From Monoplex corrugatus (taxonomy: Eukaryota; Mollusca; Gastropoda; Littorinimorpha; Ranellidae), in NCBI GenBank assembly GCA_030674185.1, contig CM060305.1, forward strand, positions 166,567,236 to 166,631,235: 64,000 bases of DNA. The letters are read 5' to 3'. The notes under the pieces were generated by a model. The model ran no database searches and was not told the DNA's origin. It worked only from the letters and a program-made list of their open reading frames with translations. Of the stretch, positions 12,170 through 24,100 are shown one piece after another. Within the stretch, counting starts at the first letter, position 1. Every line of letters begins with the position of its first letter. A program made the position numbers and the translations under genes.

Positions 12170-15100
12170 TTATGTAAAAATGTTCAGAAAGTAGAAGTTT
12201 GTACAAGATTATATGTATTTTTATGTACTTCACTTTGTACATTTCTTTGCATTAAGACTTTTTTCCTTGTATAAATGTGTTTAACAAAAAAAACCAAAAA
12301 ACAAAAAACAAAAAAAACCCACCAAAGTAAAAGAATCCCTCAGAAGTTGATATCAAGGTTCTTTTTCATTCTATTAATACTTTTTCTATGACTTATTGTT
12401 CACATTTTCTTATAGGTAGAGATTTCTGTTTACATAGAGAAATTTATCATGTACTGAAGTGGTTGCTTTTAATGACATATTGTAAATTTGAAGACATGAA
12501 TGATTGAGCATGAATCATTAGGCTACTTAGATCAGCTGTTTGTCTTTGAAAGTTTAGGGTTAAGTATGATAAGAAAGTGGACTGTTAATTAATGTTGTAA
12601 CTGTTTTGAATATTTGTATCAAGTCTGTGTCTTGGAAAAAGAAGACCAAATATGATACAGAGAGGAATGTTATGACTGTTGTATCAAGTGTGTGTTTTTG
12701 AAAATTTAGGAATAAGTATGGGATGGAATGGAGTGCTGTAGCTATTATACCAATTATACCAACTGTGTTTCTTGGAAAGTTGAAGACTAAGTATGACACA
12801 GAGTGGAGTATTATGATTGTTAAACTATTGGTAAAAGTTTATGTGTTTCAGAATGGACCCCAACACGGACATTCCTCCTTCTCCACCCAGATATCAGGAA
12901 CAGTATCAAAAACACCTGTAAGTACTGATGAGTTCTTACATGCACTGGTTAGAATTGCCTATTTCTGGATCTCTGTGAAATAAAGTGATACTGTATTATC
13001 ATTGTTGATCAGTCAGTAACAGGTATGGTCACCTTGTGGGTAGGATGTCAAGGTTTCAGGTAAATGTCCAGGTTTGATCCTGCCTAATAGCTCACTGGAG
13101 GACAGAGAATGGATATTTTTCTAATCTACCAGATAAACATGTGCAGATCTGCAAAAGGCTTTTCCTTTTAGTGTGTATGCACACAAAACATCAGATACAC
13201 ACATTAAAGATCTTGTAAACCATATCAGTTTTGGTTGACTTTAAAAAACACAAAATTCTCAGCATGTACACCACTGAAAACTGAATAGCACTGCCTGCAT
13301 AGGGGGGTAGGTATTTAAAAAACCCAAAATCATAAACAAAACAAAATGTTTGAAAAAAATCAATAATGGTGGGACATACATACATAATTTCACAAAGAAA
13401 AAAAAGTTCTTTTTAGGGGTTTGGATTGCTGTGCGTTACAGACATACATATGTGTTTGTGACTTTATGTTTATTCTGCCATTGTTTTCTTAATCAGTGTA
13501 CAATAGTAAGTTCATGTGTGTGGATGCAGATATCTTGTTTAAGTATTCTTTAGTAAGTTCATGTGTGTATGGATGCAGATATCTTGTTTAAGTATTCTTT
13601 CTTTTTAACATTTTATTTTTACATAATGTGATTCAAAATTAACATGTACAATGTGTTAATACATAATTTTGATATTGTGTTGGCATGTATACACAGCAGC
13701 TGTACTGAGTTGTTCATTCCTCACCCTTTTTTCTAGGGTAATGCATGTAGAATTGTTGGAAGGCTGTAGTGCAGTATTGAGCCATGTGAAACTAAAAATG
13801 TCACTCCTAAACATGATTGGTATGGTTCGAGTGTTCTTATTTTCCTTTCGAGTATTTGTTGTGTTTTGTTAACCTTGTAACTTTTCAATTTCCATGCAGG
13901 ATGGATGAAGACTACAGCCATAGGTTGAAACAGATGACGAAGAAAATACAAGGTGAGTGTGATCAGGGTTTCAGAAGTTGTGGTAATAGAACAGTTATGA
14001 TGATAGAGATTTTACTTTTTACAGTGATGATTACACCACTTGAGGAGAAACTCGACAGTTTTTCTCCCTTGAAAATGTAAAGGCCAAGAACTCACCTCTG
14101 GTGATAACAAAATCATCAGTTTTTGGGGTTGCAAAGTTGAACACGTTAAATGACTTCACATTAGTGTATACTTTTTAATTTTTTATGTATGGTAAAATGA
14201 AACGGTAGCTTAGTTGTTATGGCATTGTCAGAGTATTTGGTTACTCCAGTTATTTTCTTAGAATGATTTTTGTGCTTGGGTATTGACAGGTTATGAGATT
14301 TGGGGAATTTTATCAAGTCTTTTGTTTTTTTATTGTGTAAGTTGTAAGATGCTGTCTTTCCGAAAGAAAATAATTTGTGTAAAAGGGAAAATGTAAGACA
14401 GGGATAGAATTTGTGTGAAGATCATTAGAATCAAAACTGGAGGAAGTTGTAAAAGACTGTCATGTCATGTCAGACTAATAATGTTCAGACTTGTGTTAAA
14501 ATGCAAGGATTTGTAGATTGTTACACACTTTTTTGTGTAGAAAGATTTTGATGTTATCTAGTAGTGTTTTTCTCTTTTGAAAACATTTTTGTTTTTGCTG
14601 TGAAAACATGCTGCTTATGATGGCTATATTTTGATGTGAGTGTGGTTCAGTTGTGATCTTGCATTTTTTTTCTTGTTTTTCTTTTAGACATCTTTGTTAA
14701 TTCTGTGGAGAAAGAAGGATTGCCATGAAGGACAAGTAAAAAGATTATTGGTGGGGAATTTGTGGCAGTAATTATTTCAGATAACAAAGTGTGCTTTAGT
14801 ATTCTGATTTTTTTAAAAATTATTTAATTTTTATGTTTCTGTACCTTGACAGGTCTGAAGAAAAAAGTGAAATCCTTTGAGGAGGAGTTTGAACAGAATC
14901 ATGGGTACAAGGTCAGTATCTGATTGTTTATGATTTTTTAAATACATGTGTGATCTTATGTGGATAGCCACACAAAACTGACTGTTTAACCCTTTCAGCC
15001 CAACCATCCAGAAAATCAGTTTCAAGAAAAAGGAACAAAAAAGAAGTTTGTATACAAAGTACTTCCTTTGTGTGCTCATTCCAAGTTATAATCCTAATAG

Positions 15101-18100
15101 CACTACAACATCTTGTGTTGTGGTGGTACTCGCAACGACTACCGACTGGAAGGTTGTAGGATCAAATCCCCATCAGACCCTTCAAAAATCATTGTGGGAT
15201 TTTTTTGGCTCCAAGTGTTTCCTACCCACAGTTGAGCATGCTGTGGGGTTATTGGGGATACTGGGACCACACAGTCAAGTCTCATCCACTTCACAGGTGA
15301 CGCAGATTCATTGAGGGTGTTAGTCAAATCTTCTGACTAATACTGCAGGTGTCAGTATTTCTCAGGCCTGGTTGATGCCAGGATATATTATGATAGTAAG
15401 CATAGAATATAGCACTGTTATGCAGTCTCAGTCCCAGATGGAACTCCTTTGCATCATAATTATCATCCTCATCACCATCATCATCATTCCATTGTAAAAA
15501 CTGCCAGCGTCTGTGGCCATTAAAGTGGCACAGAAAATGCCACAAAAGAAAAAAAAGAGTGAGCACAGACAAAATCTCTCAAGTGTGATGATCCTTGAAA
15601 AAAAGAAATGAAGAAAAAAGATAAAAAGATCCTAACAACACGGTAAACTGACAACATTTGATAATTAATTGTGTTTTATGGAATGAACTGAAGAGCTGGT
15701 AGCAGAAATTTCTTCCTTGGAAACCGTTGCAAGAATAAATGACAGGTAGAAAAAATTGTGATGTATATTTTTACAGTTGCAAAAAGATAATGGATAATGT
15801 ATAATTGGTATACCTGTTCTGTATAAATATGAAAGAGATGACCAATTAATAGATATACCTGTTGTGTATAAATACAAAAGATATGGCCAATTAATAGATA
15901 TACCTGTTGTGTATAAATACAAAAGATATGGCCAATTAATAGATGTACCTGTTGTGTATAAATATAAAAGAGATGGCCAATTAATAGATATACCTGTTGT
16001 GTATAAATATGAAAGAGATGACCAATTAATAGATATACCTGTTGTGTATAAATACAAAAGATATGGCCAATTAATAGATATACCTGTTGTGTATAAATAC
16101 AAAAGATATGGCCAATTAATAGATGTACCTGTTCTGTATAAATATAAAAGAGATGGCCAATTAATAGATGTACCTGTTGTGTATAAATACTAAAGAGATG
16201 GCCAATTAACAGATATACCTGTTGTGTATAAATACAAAAGAGATGGCCAATTAATAGATATACCTGTTGTGTATAAATACAAAAGAGATGGCCAATTAAT
16301 AGGTATACCTGTTCTGTATAAATATAAAAGAGATGGCCAATTAATAGATGTACCTGTTGTGTATAAATACAAAAGAGATGGCCAATTAATAGATATACCT
16401 GTTGTGTATAAATACTAAAGAGATGACCAATTAATAGATATACCTGTTGTGTATAAATACAAAAGAGATGGCCAATTAATAGATATACCTGTTGTGTATA
16501 AATACAAAAGAGATGGCCAATTAATAGGTATACCTGTTGTGTATAAATATAAAAGAGATGGCCAATTAATAGATATACCTGTTGTGTATAAATACAAAAG
16601 AGATGGCCAATTAATAGATATACCTGTTGTGTATAAATACAAAAGAGATGGCCAATTAATAGGTATACCTGTTGTGTATAAATACAAAAGAGATGGCCAA
16701 TTAATAGATATACCTGTTGTGTATAAATACAAAAGAGATGGCCAATTAATAGATATACCTGTTGTGTATAAATACAAAAGAGATGGCCAATTAATAGATA
16801 TACCTGTTGTGTATAAATACTAAAGAGATGGCCAATCATTGTTCACTTTTAAACAGAATCTGCTATTATGATAAAGTTAAAAAATTGTTTGAAAAATGTA
16901 AACATAATCTTTGAAATGAACAGAGAGGGAAAATACATGATCAGCTTTATTATTTCCCTGTGTACAACAGCCCTCACAGGGAGAGAAAGCAGCAAAGCCA
17001 GAGGTGAAAAAGTACATGTCTGAACTGTCACGCACAAGGAAAGATTTGAAGAGTGAGTAGTAACCATTTAACTCTGTGTGTGTGTGTGAAGAATGTGTGA
17101 ACACAGTGAATAAACTGTCTGGGTCCTGTGTAAGCTTATGTTGATTTGTGTGTGTGTGCATGTGTGTGTGTGTGTGTGTGTGCGTGTGCGTGCGCACATG
17201 TTTTCTGGGATTAATCAGATGACCTGATTAATCTCTCTGACAGTTTTGAGCTCCTGTGTCTGGCCCAGTAATATGGTTTCCATTACTGCAGTGTGATAAA
17301 AGGTCCACAGCTTATTCTAACAGACGTTACAGAAAGTCCCATTGCTACTTATTGGGGAGGAGAAATGAAAACAATCTCAGGACTCAAGAATTTCCGATTT
17401 GCATGTCATAACAGATGTCATAATAGATATCAGCCCAAAGCATTTGGGTTAACCCCTTGAGTGCCGCCGTTTTTTGACATCCAGTGTTTTCCATGTGCCA
17501 GGGAAAAAATGTTGCATCGCTACCATGTACATTAAAACAACTGTTGCTTCCATAGTTATGGGAATCTATGCATGAAATTACACAGAATGGTGCATTAGGC
17601 ATGACTAAGTGTATTTTAATTACACATACTATACCGTGGCTCACAAATGCAATAAGCGGCAGCGGTTTGCCAATTCTGCCTCGTAACAATAAAGTCCGAA
17701 GGGACAGTAACTCTGAGAGTGTCTACGTCTTGCGCATGCGCAGGTGCTCTTCCTCTTTTCTCGGCAGCCATCTTCCAGCTCGCCTCGTACGCTCTGAGCA
17801 GCTAAGTATTTTTCGATTTCGCTACGCGATCGATCGATTGTCGTTGTTGTTTTTGTGTCTTGCCTATGTTTTCGTTTAAGGGAGAAACTTATGTGAAGCG
17901 ATTGGGTGGCAAAGCGAGGGTTAAGAAGATTTCGTCCGCCGAATTCTCAAACCCACAAAGGGGTGGTTCCACCGGTGCACAAACCGCTCTCTCGTCAACT
18001 TCGTCTCTCCCTTTTACGTCTTCTCTCTTTCACACTATCGACAAGTCATCGCAACCCAGCTACGGTTCGGTTGCGGTGACCACGAGCCCTCAACTCAGCT

Positions 18101-21100
18101 CCGGCTCAGTTGAATTTTCGGCATTTTACGGCCCTCACACTGCCCGGCACGGTGATCGACTCAACTCCGGTTCTGTCGATTCTGTGCTCGCCCCCTTCGT
18201 ACAGCTTAACTCCGGTTCTGCTGGTACTGTTTCAGCCTCCATGGCTGATGGGCGCATTGGGCATGGGTCTCCTTCGGGAGGCAAGATGGACCGTAATGTG
18301 AGCGGAACCGGCTCACCCCCTGGTTCGCCAGGCGGGACACCCCCTGGTTCGCCAGGTGGGCCAAGGGAGACAACCCCACCCTTACGGGCGTCAGATCGTC
18401 GATCCGCCCCGGTTGTCTCCCTTCCTCCCCCACAGCCTGCTGCTGCACCCGCCACAACCTCTCTGTCCCATTCCGGACAGAGCACTTGGGCGCCTTGGCA
18501 ACTACCAAGCGACCCATGGCGGGCTGCCACATCTCTGTCCCATTCCGGACAGAGCACTTGGGCGCCTTGGCACATGCCTAGCCGCCCCCAGCAGGCTGGC
18601 CCTTTGGGCACTGGGGACCGGGCCAGGCCCTACCCTTCATGGGGTCAGGGTCCTGATGCCCCTTGGGCTCAGCCCATGCCGCATCCCATGGCACCGCACA
18701 TGGTACCGTGGCACCCATCCTTGGGATTTCCCCCGGCCTCGGCCACGGGATGCACGTGGTGGCCCGGCTTTATGCCCGGCGCCCCACCAGCGCAGGACTC
18801 GCCCTGCCCAGCCCCCCCGGCACCACCCGTGTTGGACACAACACCGGGGCTGCCTCCTGGGGGCTCTGACCCGGGTCCCACAACCGTGGCACCCCGGTCA
18901 GACTCTCCGCAGACTCTCGCCCCCTCCATAGGCGGGCCAGAGGACTCGGACTCGGCCTCAGAGGATGAGGCCCCTGCCCACATGGCATTCTGCTTCCAGG
19001 ATGCCATGGACCGGCTGGCACAACTCACACCGGAGGCGGTGTCCACTGTGCCAGAGCCCAAGGCTCCCAAGCTTGGCTCGGCCGAGCGCCTTTTCAGCGC
19101 TCACCCTACCTCAGCCCCACGGGCCTCCTTGCTAAAACAGTCCGACATGGTGGCTGACTGCCTCAGGCAAGCCCAGGACACCGCCAGGGGGAAAGAGGCA
19201 CAAGATTTCGTTCCAGGATCTGTGCCTGACTTCCCGGGAGCCTTGCCCATCAGGAAATTCCTGAAGCCGGCACCGCTCCCCTTCCAGCGGAAGCCCTTCA
19301 TGGCCCATGGGCCTATCCCTGACGCTCCCCTCTCGCTCACACAGGAGAACCTCCTCCTTGTGAACGATCGCTCTCGGGCCCAGCCGCAGCATATCTCCAT
19401 CACGGAGAAATGCTTGACGGAATGGGAGGAGAACGCGAGACGGGGGCTGGCGGCAACCTCCGCCCTGGACTCATTCTTGGGCGGCCTAGGGGAAGCCCTG
19501 AAGGACCCCAACCAGCAGTCCTTCACGCTCCGCCAGGCGCCTGACCAGGCAACCATCGTGGCCTTTATCCAGGCCATGGCGCAGGGGCTCAGATCCGTGG
19601 CCGAATCACAAGCACGCACGTATCTGAACGCCGTCATGGCGAGGCGGGATGCCATTCTCGCGGCATCCTCGGTTGCCACCTCACCGTCGGCAAGGGCCTC
19701 CTTGCGCGCGGTGCCCATCCAGCCGGGCTCCCTCTTCGGGAACCATGTTCAGGCCGTCCTGAAGCACCAGGCGGACATAAAAAGGGACCTCGCCCTCCAT
19801 TCGAGGCCCTCTCGCCCTGCCGTGAAGCGCCCGGCTCCAGCGGCCTACCCGCCAAACAGGCCCACCCACACCAAGTTTCGGGCCGATCCCAGGCCCCAAG
19901 GGCACAGGAGACCGCAACAGCATTCGGGCAGGCCGGTGGCCCGGCCTAAGGCCCGCAGGCCGGCTCCCTCTCAGCCGGCCAACCCCCAATGACTCACCCC
20001 CGGCCTGAGGCCATCACCCCCCACGGGCGATCCTGTGGGCAGTCTCTCCAGACACATCGACGCGTGGGAGAGGCTGCCCGCCAGCCCGTGGGCCCTGCGG
20101 GTGATCAGGTCGGGGTTCCGCCTTCCTTGGGGCCCAAGGAAGGCTCCTCTCACGCTCTCTCCCCCTGCTTTCGCACTTCCTCAAGATCGCTCGGCCTCGC
20201 AGGCCCTGGATCAGGAGGTTCTTTCGATGTTAGCCAAGGGGGCTACGGAGGAAGTTTCCTTCGCTGCGTCCCCGGGATTCTATGGACGCATCTTTGTGGT
20301 CCCCAAAACTTCGGGGGGCTGGAGGCCCGTCCTGGACCTCTCCTCCCTAAACCGGTTCCTCCGCGTCCTCCATTTCCGTATGGAGACCCCTATGTCCATC
20401 CGCGAGGCCTTGCACCCGGGCGACTGGGGGATATCCATCGACCTCAAGGATGCATACTTCCATCTCCTCATTCACCCCAGGGACAGGAAGTACCTCAGAT
20501 TCGTCTGGAGGAACCGGATCTTCCAATTCAGGGCACTGCCCTTCGGTCTGGCACCCGCCCCTTGGCTCTTCACGAAGGTGGCGAGGGAACTCTGCATGCA
20601 TGTTCGGGAGAAGGGCATCCGCCTCAAGGCCTATCTAGACGATTGGCTTCTACTCGCCTCCTCCAAAGAACAGTGTGCGCAACAAGCATCCCAGGTCCTG
20701 CAACTCTGTCACAACCTGGGCTTTGTCTGCAACGAGGAGAAGTCGGACCTAACTCCCTCCAAACAATTCCAGTTCCTGGGCATGTCCTTCGACACCTCCA
20801 AGTGGAGGGTCACCCCGTCTCCCCAGCGCTTACTGCGCCTTCAGGGCCTCTTAGCCCAACTGCTCCCCCAACTCCAAGCGCCAGCAAGGAAGCTGGCCTC
20901 CCTACTGGGCCTTATGGAGTCGCTGGCACCCCTAGTGCCACTGGGTCGTCTTCTCAAGCGGCAATTCCAACGCGGCTTCAGGAAGCGTTGGTCACAGTCG
21001 CTTCAGCCATGGGACCTCCCGGTCCACCTGGGCCCTTGGTTCATATCAGCAGTGACCAAATGGCGCTCCCAGTCACGCCTGGCCCAGGGAGTCCCCATCA

Positions 21101-24100
21101 CACTGCCCCCTCCTCAGGAGCACTTGTTCACGGACGCGTCCACCTCCGGGTGGGGAGCCCATGTCGGCACGCTGACAGCCGCAGGTCGGTGGTCGACCGA
21201 CCTCATGCCCTGCCACATAAACATGTTGGAACTGGAGGCAGTTTGCCTGGCACTCGGGGAGTTTCTCCCCTTTCTGAAGGGAAAACATGTCCGCATCAAC
21301 ACGGACAACACCACAGTAGCTTGTTACATCAACAAGCAGGGGGGCGCCCGCTCCCACTCCTTGTCTCGGAGAGCGGAACAGCTCCTCATCTGGTGCGAGG
21401 AACACTCGATTCAGCTCTCAGCAAAGCATGTCCCGGGGAAGATCAACATACTTGCGGACTCTCTCAGCAGATCCCACATGATTCTTCCATCGGAATGGAC
21501 ACTGGTCCATGCAGTCCTGGAGCCAGTATGGGCAGCATGGTTCAAACCACACGTGGACCTCTTTGCCACCAGGTTCAATCACCGCCTCCCTTTGTACGTC
21601 TCTCCAGTTCCGGACCCAGCGGCCTGGGCTGTAGATGCCCTATCCATTCCATGGTCGAACCTCATCGGCTATGCCTTTCCCCCGTTCCCCATTATGGGGA
21701 AAGTGCTGAGGAAAGCCAGGGAGGACGCAGCGACATTAATCCTTGTCGCACCCAAATGGCCAGCACAGGCATGGTACCCAGAACTTCTGCACCTGTCCCA
21801 TGTGCCGCCGCTAAAACTCGCGGTATCGAGCCGCTCCATCCTCCAACCCAGGTCAGGCATTCCGCACGGCAATCCAGACGTTCTAAACCTTCACGCCTGG
21901 ATGCTGTGCGGGACTCGATGTCTTCATTAGGCCTGTCCCCGGCCGTAATCGGCCTTGTGCAGCAAGCTCACAGGCCGGGCACACAGGGGGTGTACAATGC
22001 CCACTGGAATGGCTGGGTCTCTTGGTGCACCTCAAATGAGGTGTCACCCCATTCACCCTCTCGCTTGCAGTTGGCCAACTACCTCGGTTTTCTGTCCACA
22101 GAGAAAAAGCTTTCCGCATCCTCAGTGAAGGTCCACAGGGCGGCCATCTGCACCACCATCCGTCAGTTGGGTGGTCCGTCCTTTGAGCACGATCCTCTAT
22201 TGCGGAATCTCGTCAGAGGGGCTTCTCTCCAGGAAGCCAGGAACCCCCGCCGAACCCCGGCGTGGGATCTCTTTCTCGTCCTCTCATCCCTTAGACTCCC
22301 CCCTTACGAACCCATCAGGGAGTGTTCCCTGAAGTTCCTCTCTTTCAAGACGGCCTTTCTCGTCTCTCTCGCATCGGGGAGGCGCTGCAGCGAAGTGCAC
22401 GCCCTTAGTGGTCTCCCCGGAGATGTTGCTCTCGAACCTGATGGCTCGATGTCTCTCCGCCTACTCCCGGAATTCTTGGCCAAGAACCAGTCTCCAGGTT
22501 CTCCTTCGCCGGCCATCCACATCCATCCCCTCACGTCTATCCTCGCTCCGGACGACGAGGATCGCACTCTCTGCCCGGTTCGCGCACTGCGAGCGTACAG
22601 AAAGCGGACGAAATCTTCTCGCCAGCAGCGGCGCCACCTTTTTCTCTCTTACAACGAAAACTATAGAAAGGACATTAGACGCACGTCCATCTCTCGATGG
22701 CTGAGGGAAGTCATCAAGGCTGCGTATGCCAGGTCGAGCGCCGAGCTAGCTGTCTTCTCCCCAAGGCCCCATGAGATCAGAGCATGGGCTTCTTCGCTGG
22801 CAGTCATCCACAATGCCAGCATCCAAAACGTCCTAGACGCCGCGTACTGGCGTTCCCCGGGCACTTTCATCCAGTTCTACCTGCGCGACGTCTCCCGTCT
22901 GCGCGAAGATGGGTCCAGGGGTATCGCTTCCGCTGTGGTGGCCCAACACCCCATCTCAGCCACACGCCCTGACTCCTGCCATTCCTCCAGGCGTTAACCA
23001 GGTAAGCCCTCCATCCGGGTAGTGCTATTCTGCATTTGTGAGCCACGGTATAGTATGTGTAATTAAAAGGAAATTTTCCTTCTAAAATTACGTTTAATCT
23101 AACATACTTACCGTGGCTCACGCAGAGTCCCTCCCGACCTCCCCGCCTTCCTGGTTCCTTCTAGCCACAGTCAGGGTCAAGGTCAAGGTCTCCTCGAAAA
23201 GAGGAAGAGCACCTGCGCATGCGCAAGACGTAGACACTCTCAGAGTTACTGTCCCTTCGGACTTTATTGTTACGAGGCAGAATTGGCAAACCGCTGCCGC
23301 TTATTGCATTTGTGAGCCACGGTAAGTATGTTAGATTAAACGTAATTTTAGAAGGAAAATTTCCTTTTCAGATGATTTATGTAGTAATTTCTTGAAATTA
23401 CTACATATTTGTAATATTTTGTGGAAATTCCTGTGAAAAACTCATACCCGCTCGTGATGGAAAGCAGAAAAACAAAGAAGATAAATAGAAGATATGACCC
23501 TCCTGATGAAATATAAAAGTATTCAGACTTAGGCAGACTTCCTAGAAGAGATCACTGACAGCTGACCAGTTACAAAGAGCCACAGTGTGCTAGTACATTG
23601 AGTGGCTTGACCAGGTCAAGTCATCCCCTGAGGCATGCCCCCCACCCCACTCCATCCCCTAGTCTTCCCCTTGCCACTTCTAACACTACTCACTGACAGT
23701 GTGGCTTATATAATTCTATACACTTAATAGGTCAGTATCTTTACTATAATGTTGTGGTGTTTGGTCTTTCACTTCATATGTAAGTATCTTTACTATATAG
23801 TATTGTAGTGTTTAGTCTTACACTTAATATGTCAGTATCTTTACTATAATCATTATGATGTTTGGTTGATATGTTGAGGCTTAAGAGTGATGTATTATGT
23901 CAGTATCTTTACTAAAATCATCATGATGTTTGGTTAATATTTTGATGCCATAGAGTGCTTTACCAGTGCATAAATTTGAATGGATAACCATTCTCACCTT
24001 TTCATTGTGAGCTTGAAAATATCTGAACTCATCAGAGAATGCTGAAATTTTGTATAATTTGACCCTCTTATTCTAGGTTGTTAATTACAATCAAACAAGT

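Larger units (their letters stand above)
17614..23368 (+). mobile_element. Full-length DIRS-type tyrosine-recombinase retrotransposon
   Basis: A 5.75-kb element inside the FAM13 intron between w15 and w16, same strand as the gene. It has a Gag-like frame, an RT/RNase H/methyltransferase-like frame, a tyrosine recombinase frame, about 130-bp inverted terminal repeats (17633-17763 and 23194-23323) and an internal complementary region (23032-23121) joining the reverse complements of both element tips. This is the architecture of DIRS1-like elements, which replicate through a circular intermediate and integrate with a tyrosine recombinase. All three frames are open over their conserved domains, so it may be young. 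Its GC content is clearly higher than that of the surrounding intron. Confidence 0.93.

Noticed and set aside
15676..16839. 387-codon minus-strand frame as a gene
   Set aside because: Produced by the 45-bp minisatellite; all frames without a stop in one unit stay open.
18135..22870. Minus-strand open frames inside the DIRS element
   Set aside because: Shadows of GC-rich sense coding; no recognisable motifs and they oppose conserved RT and recombinase domains.
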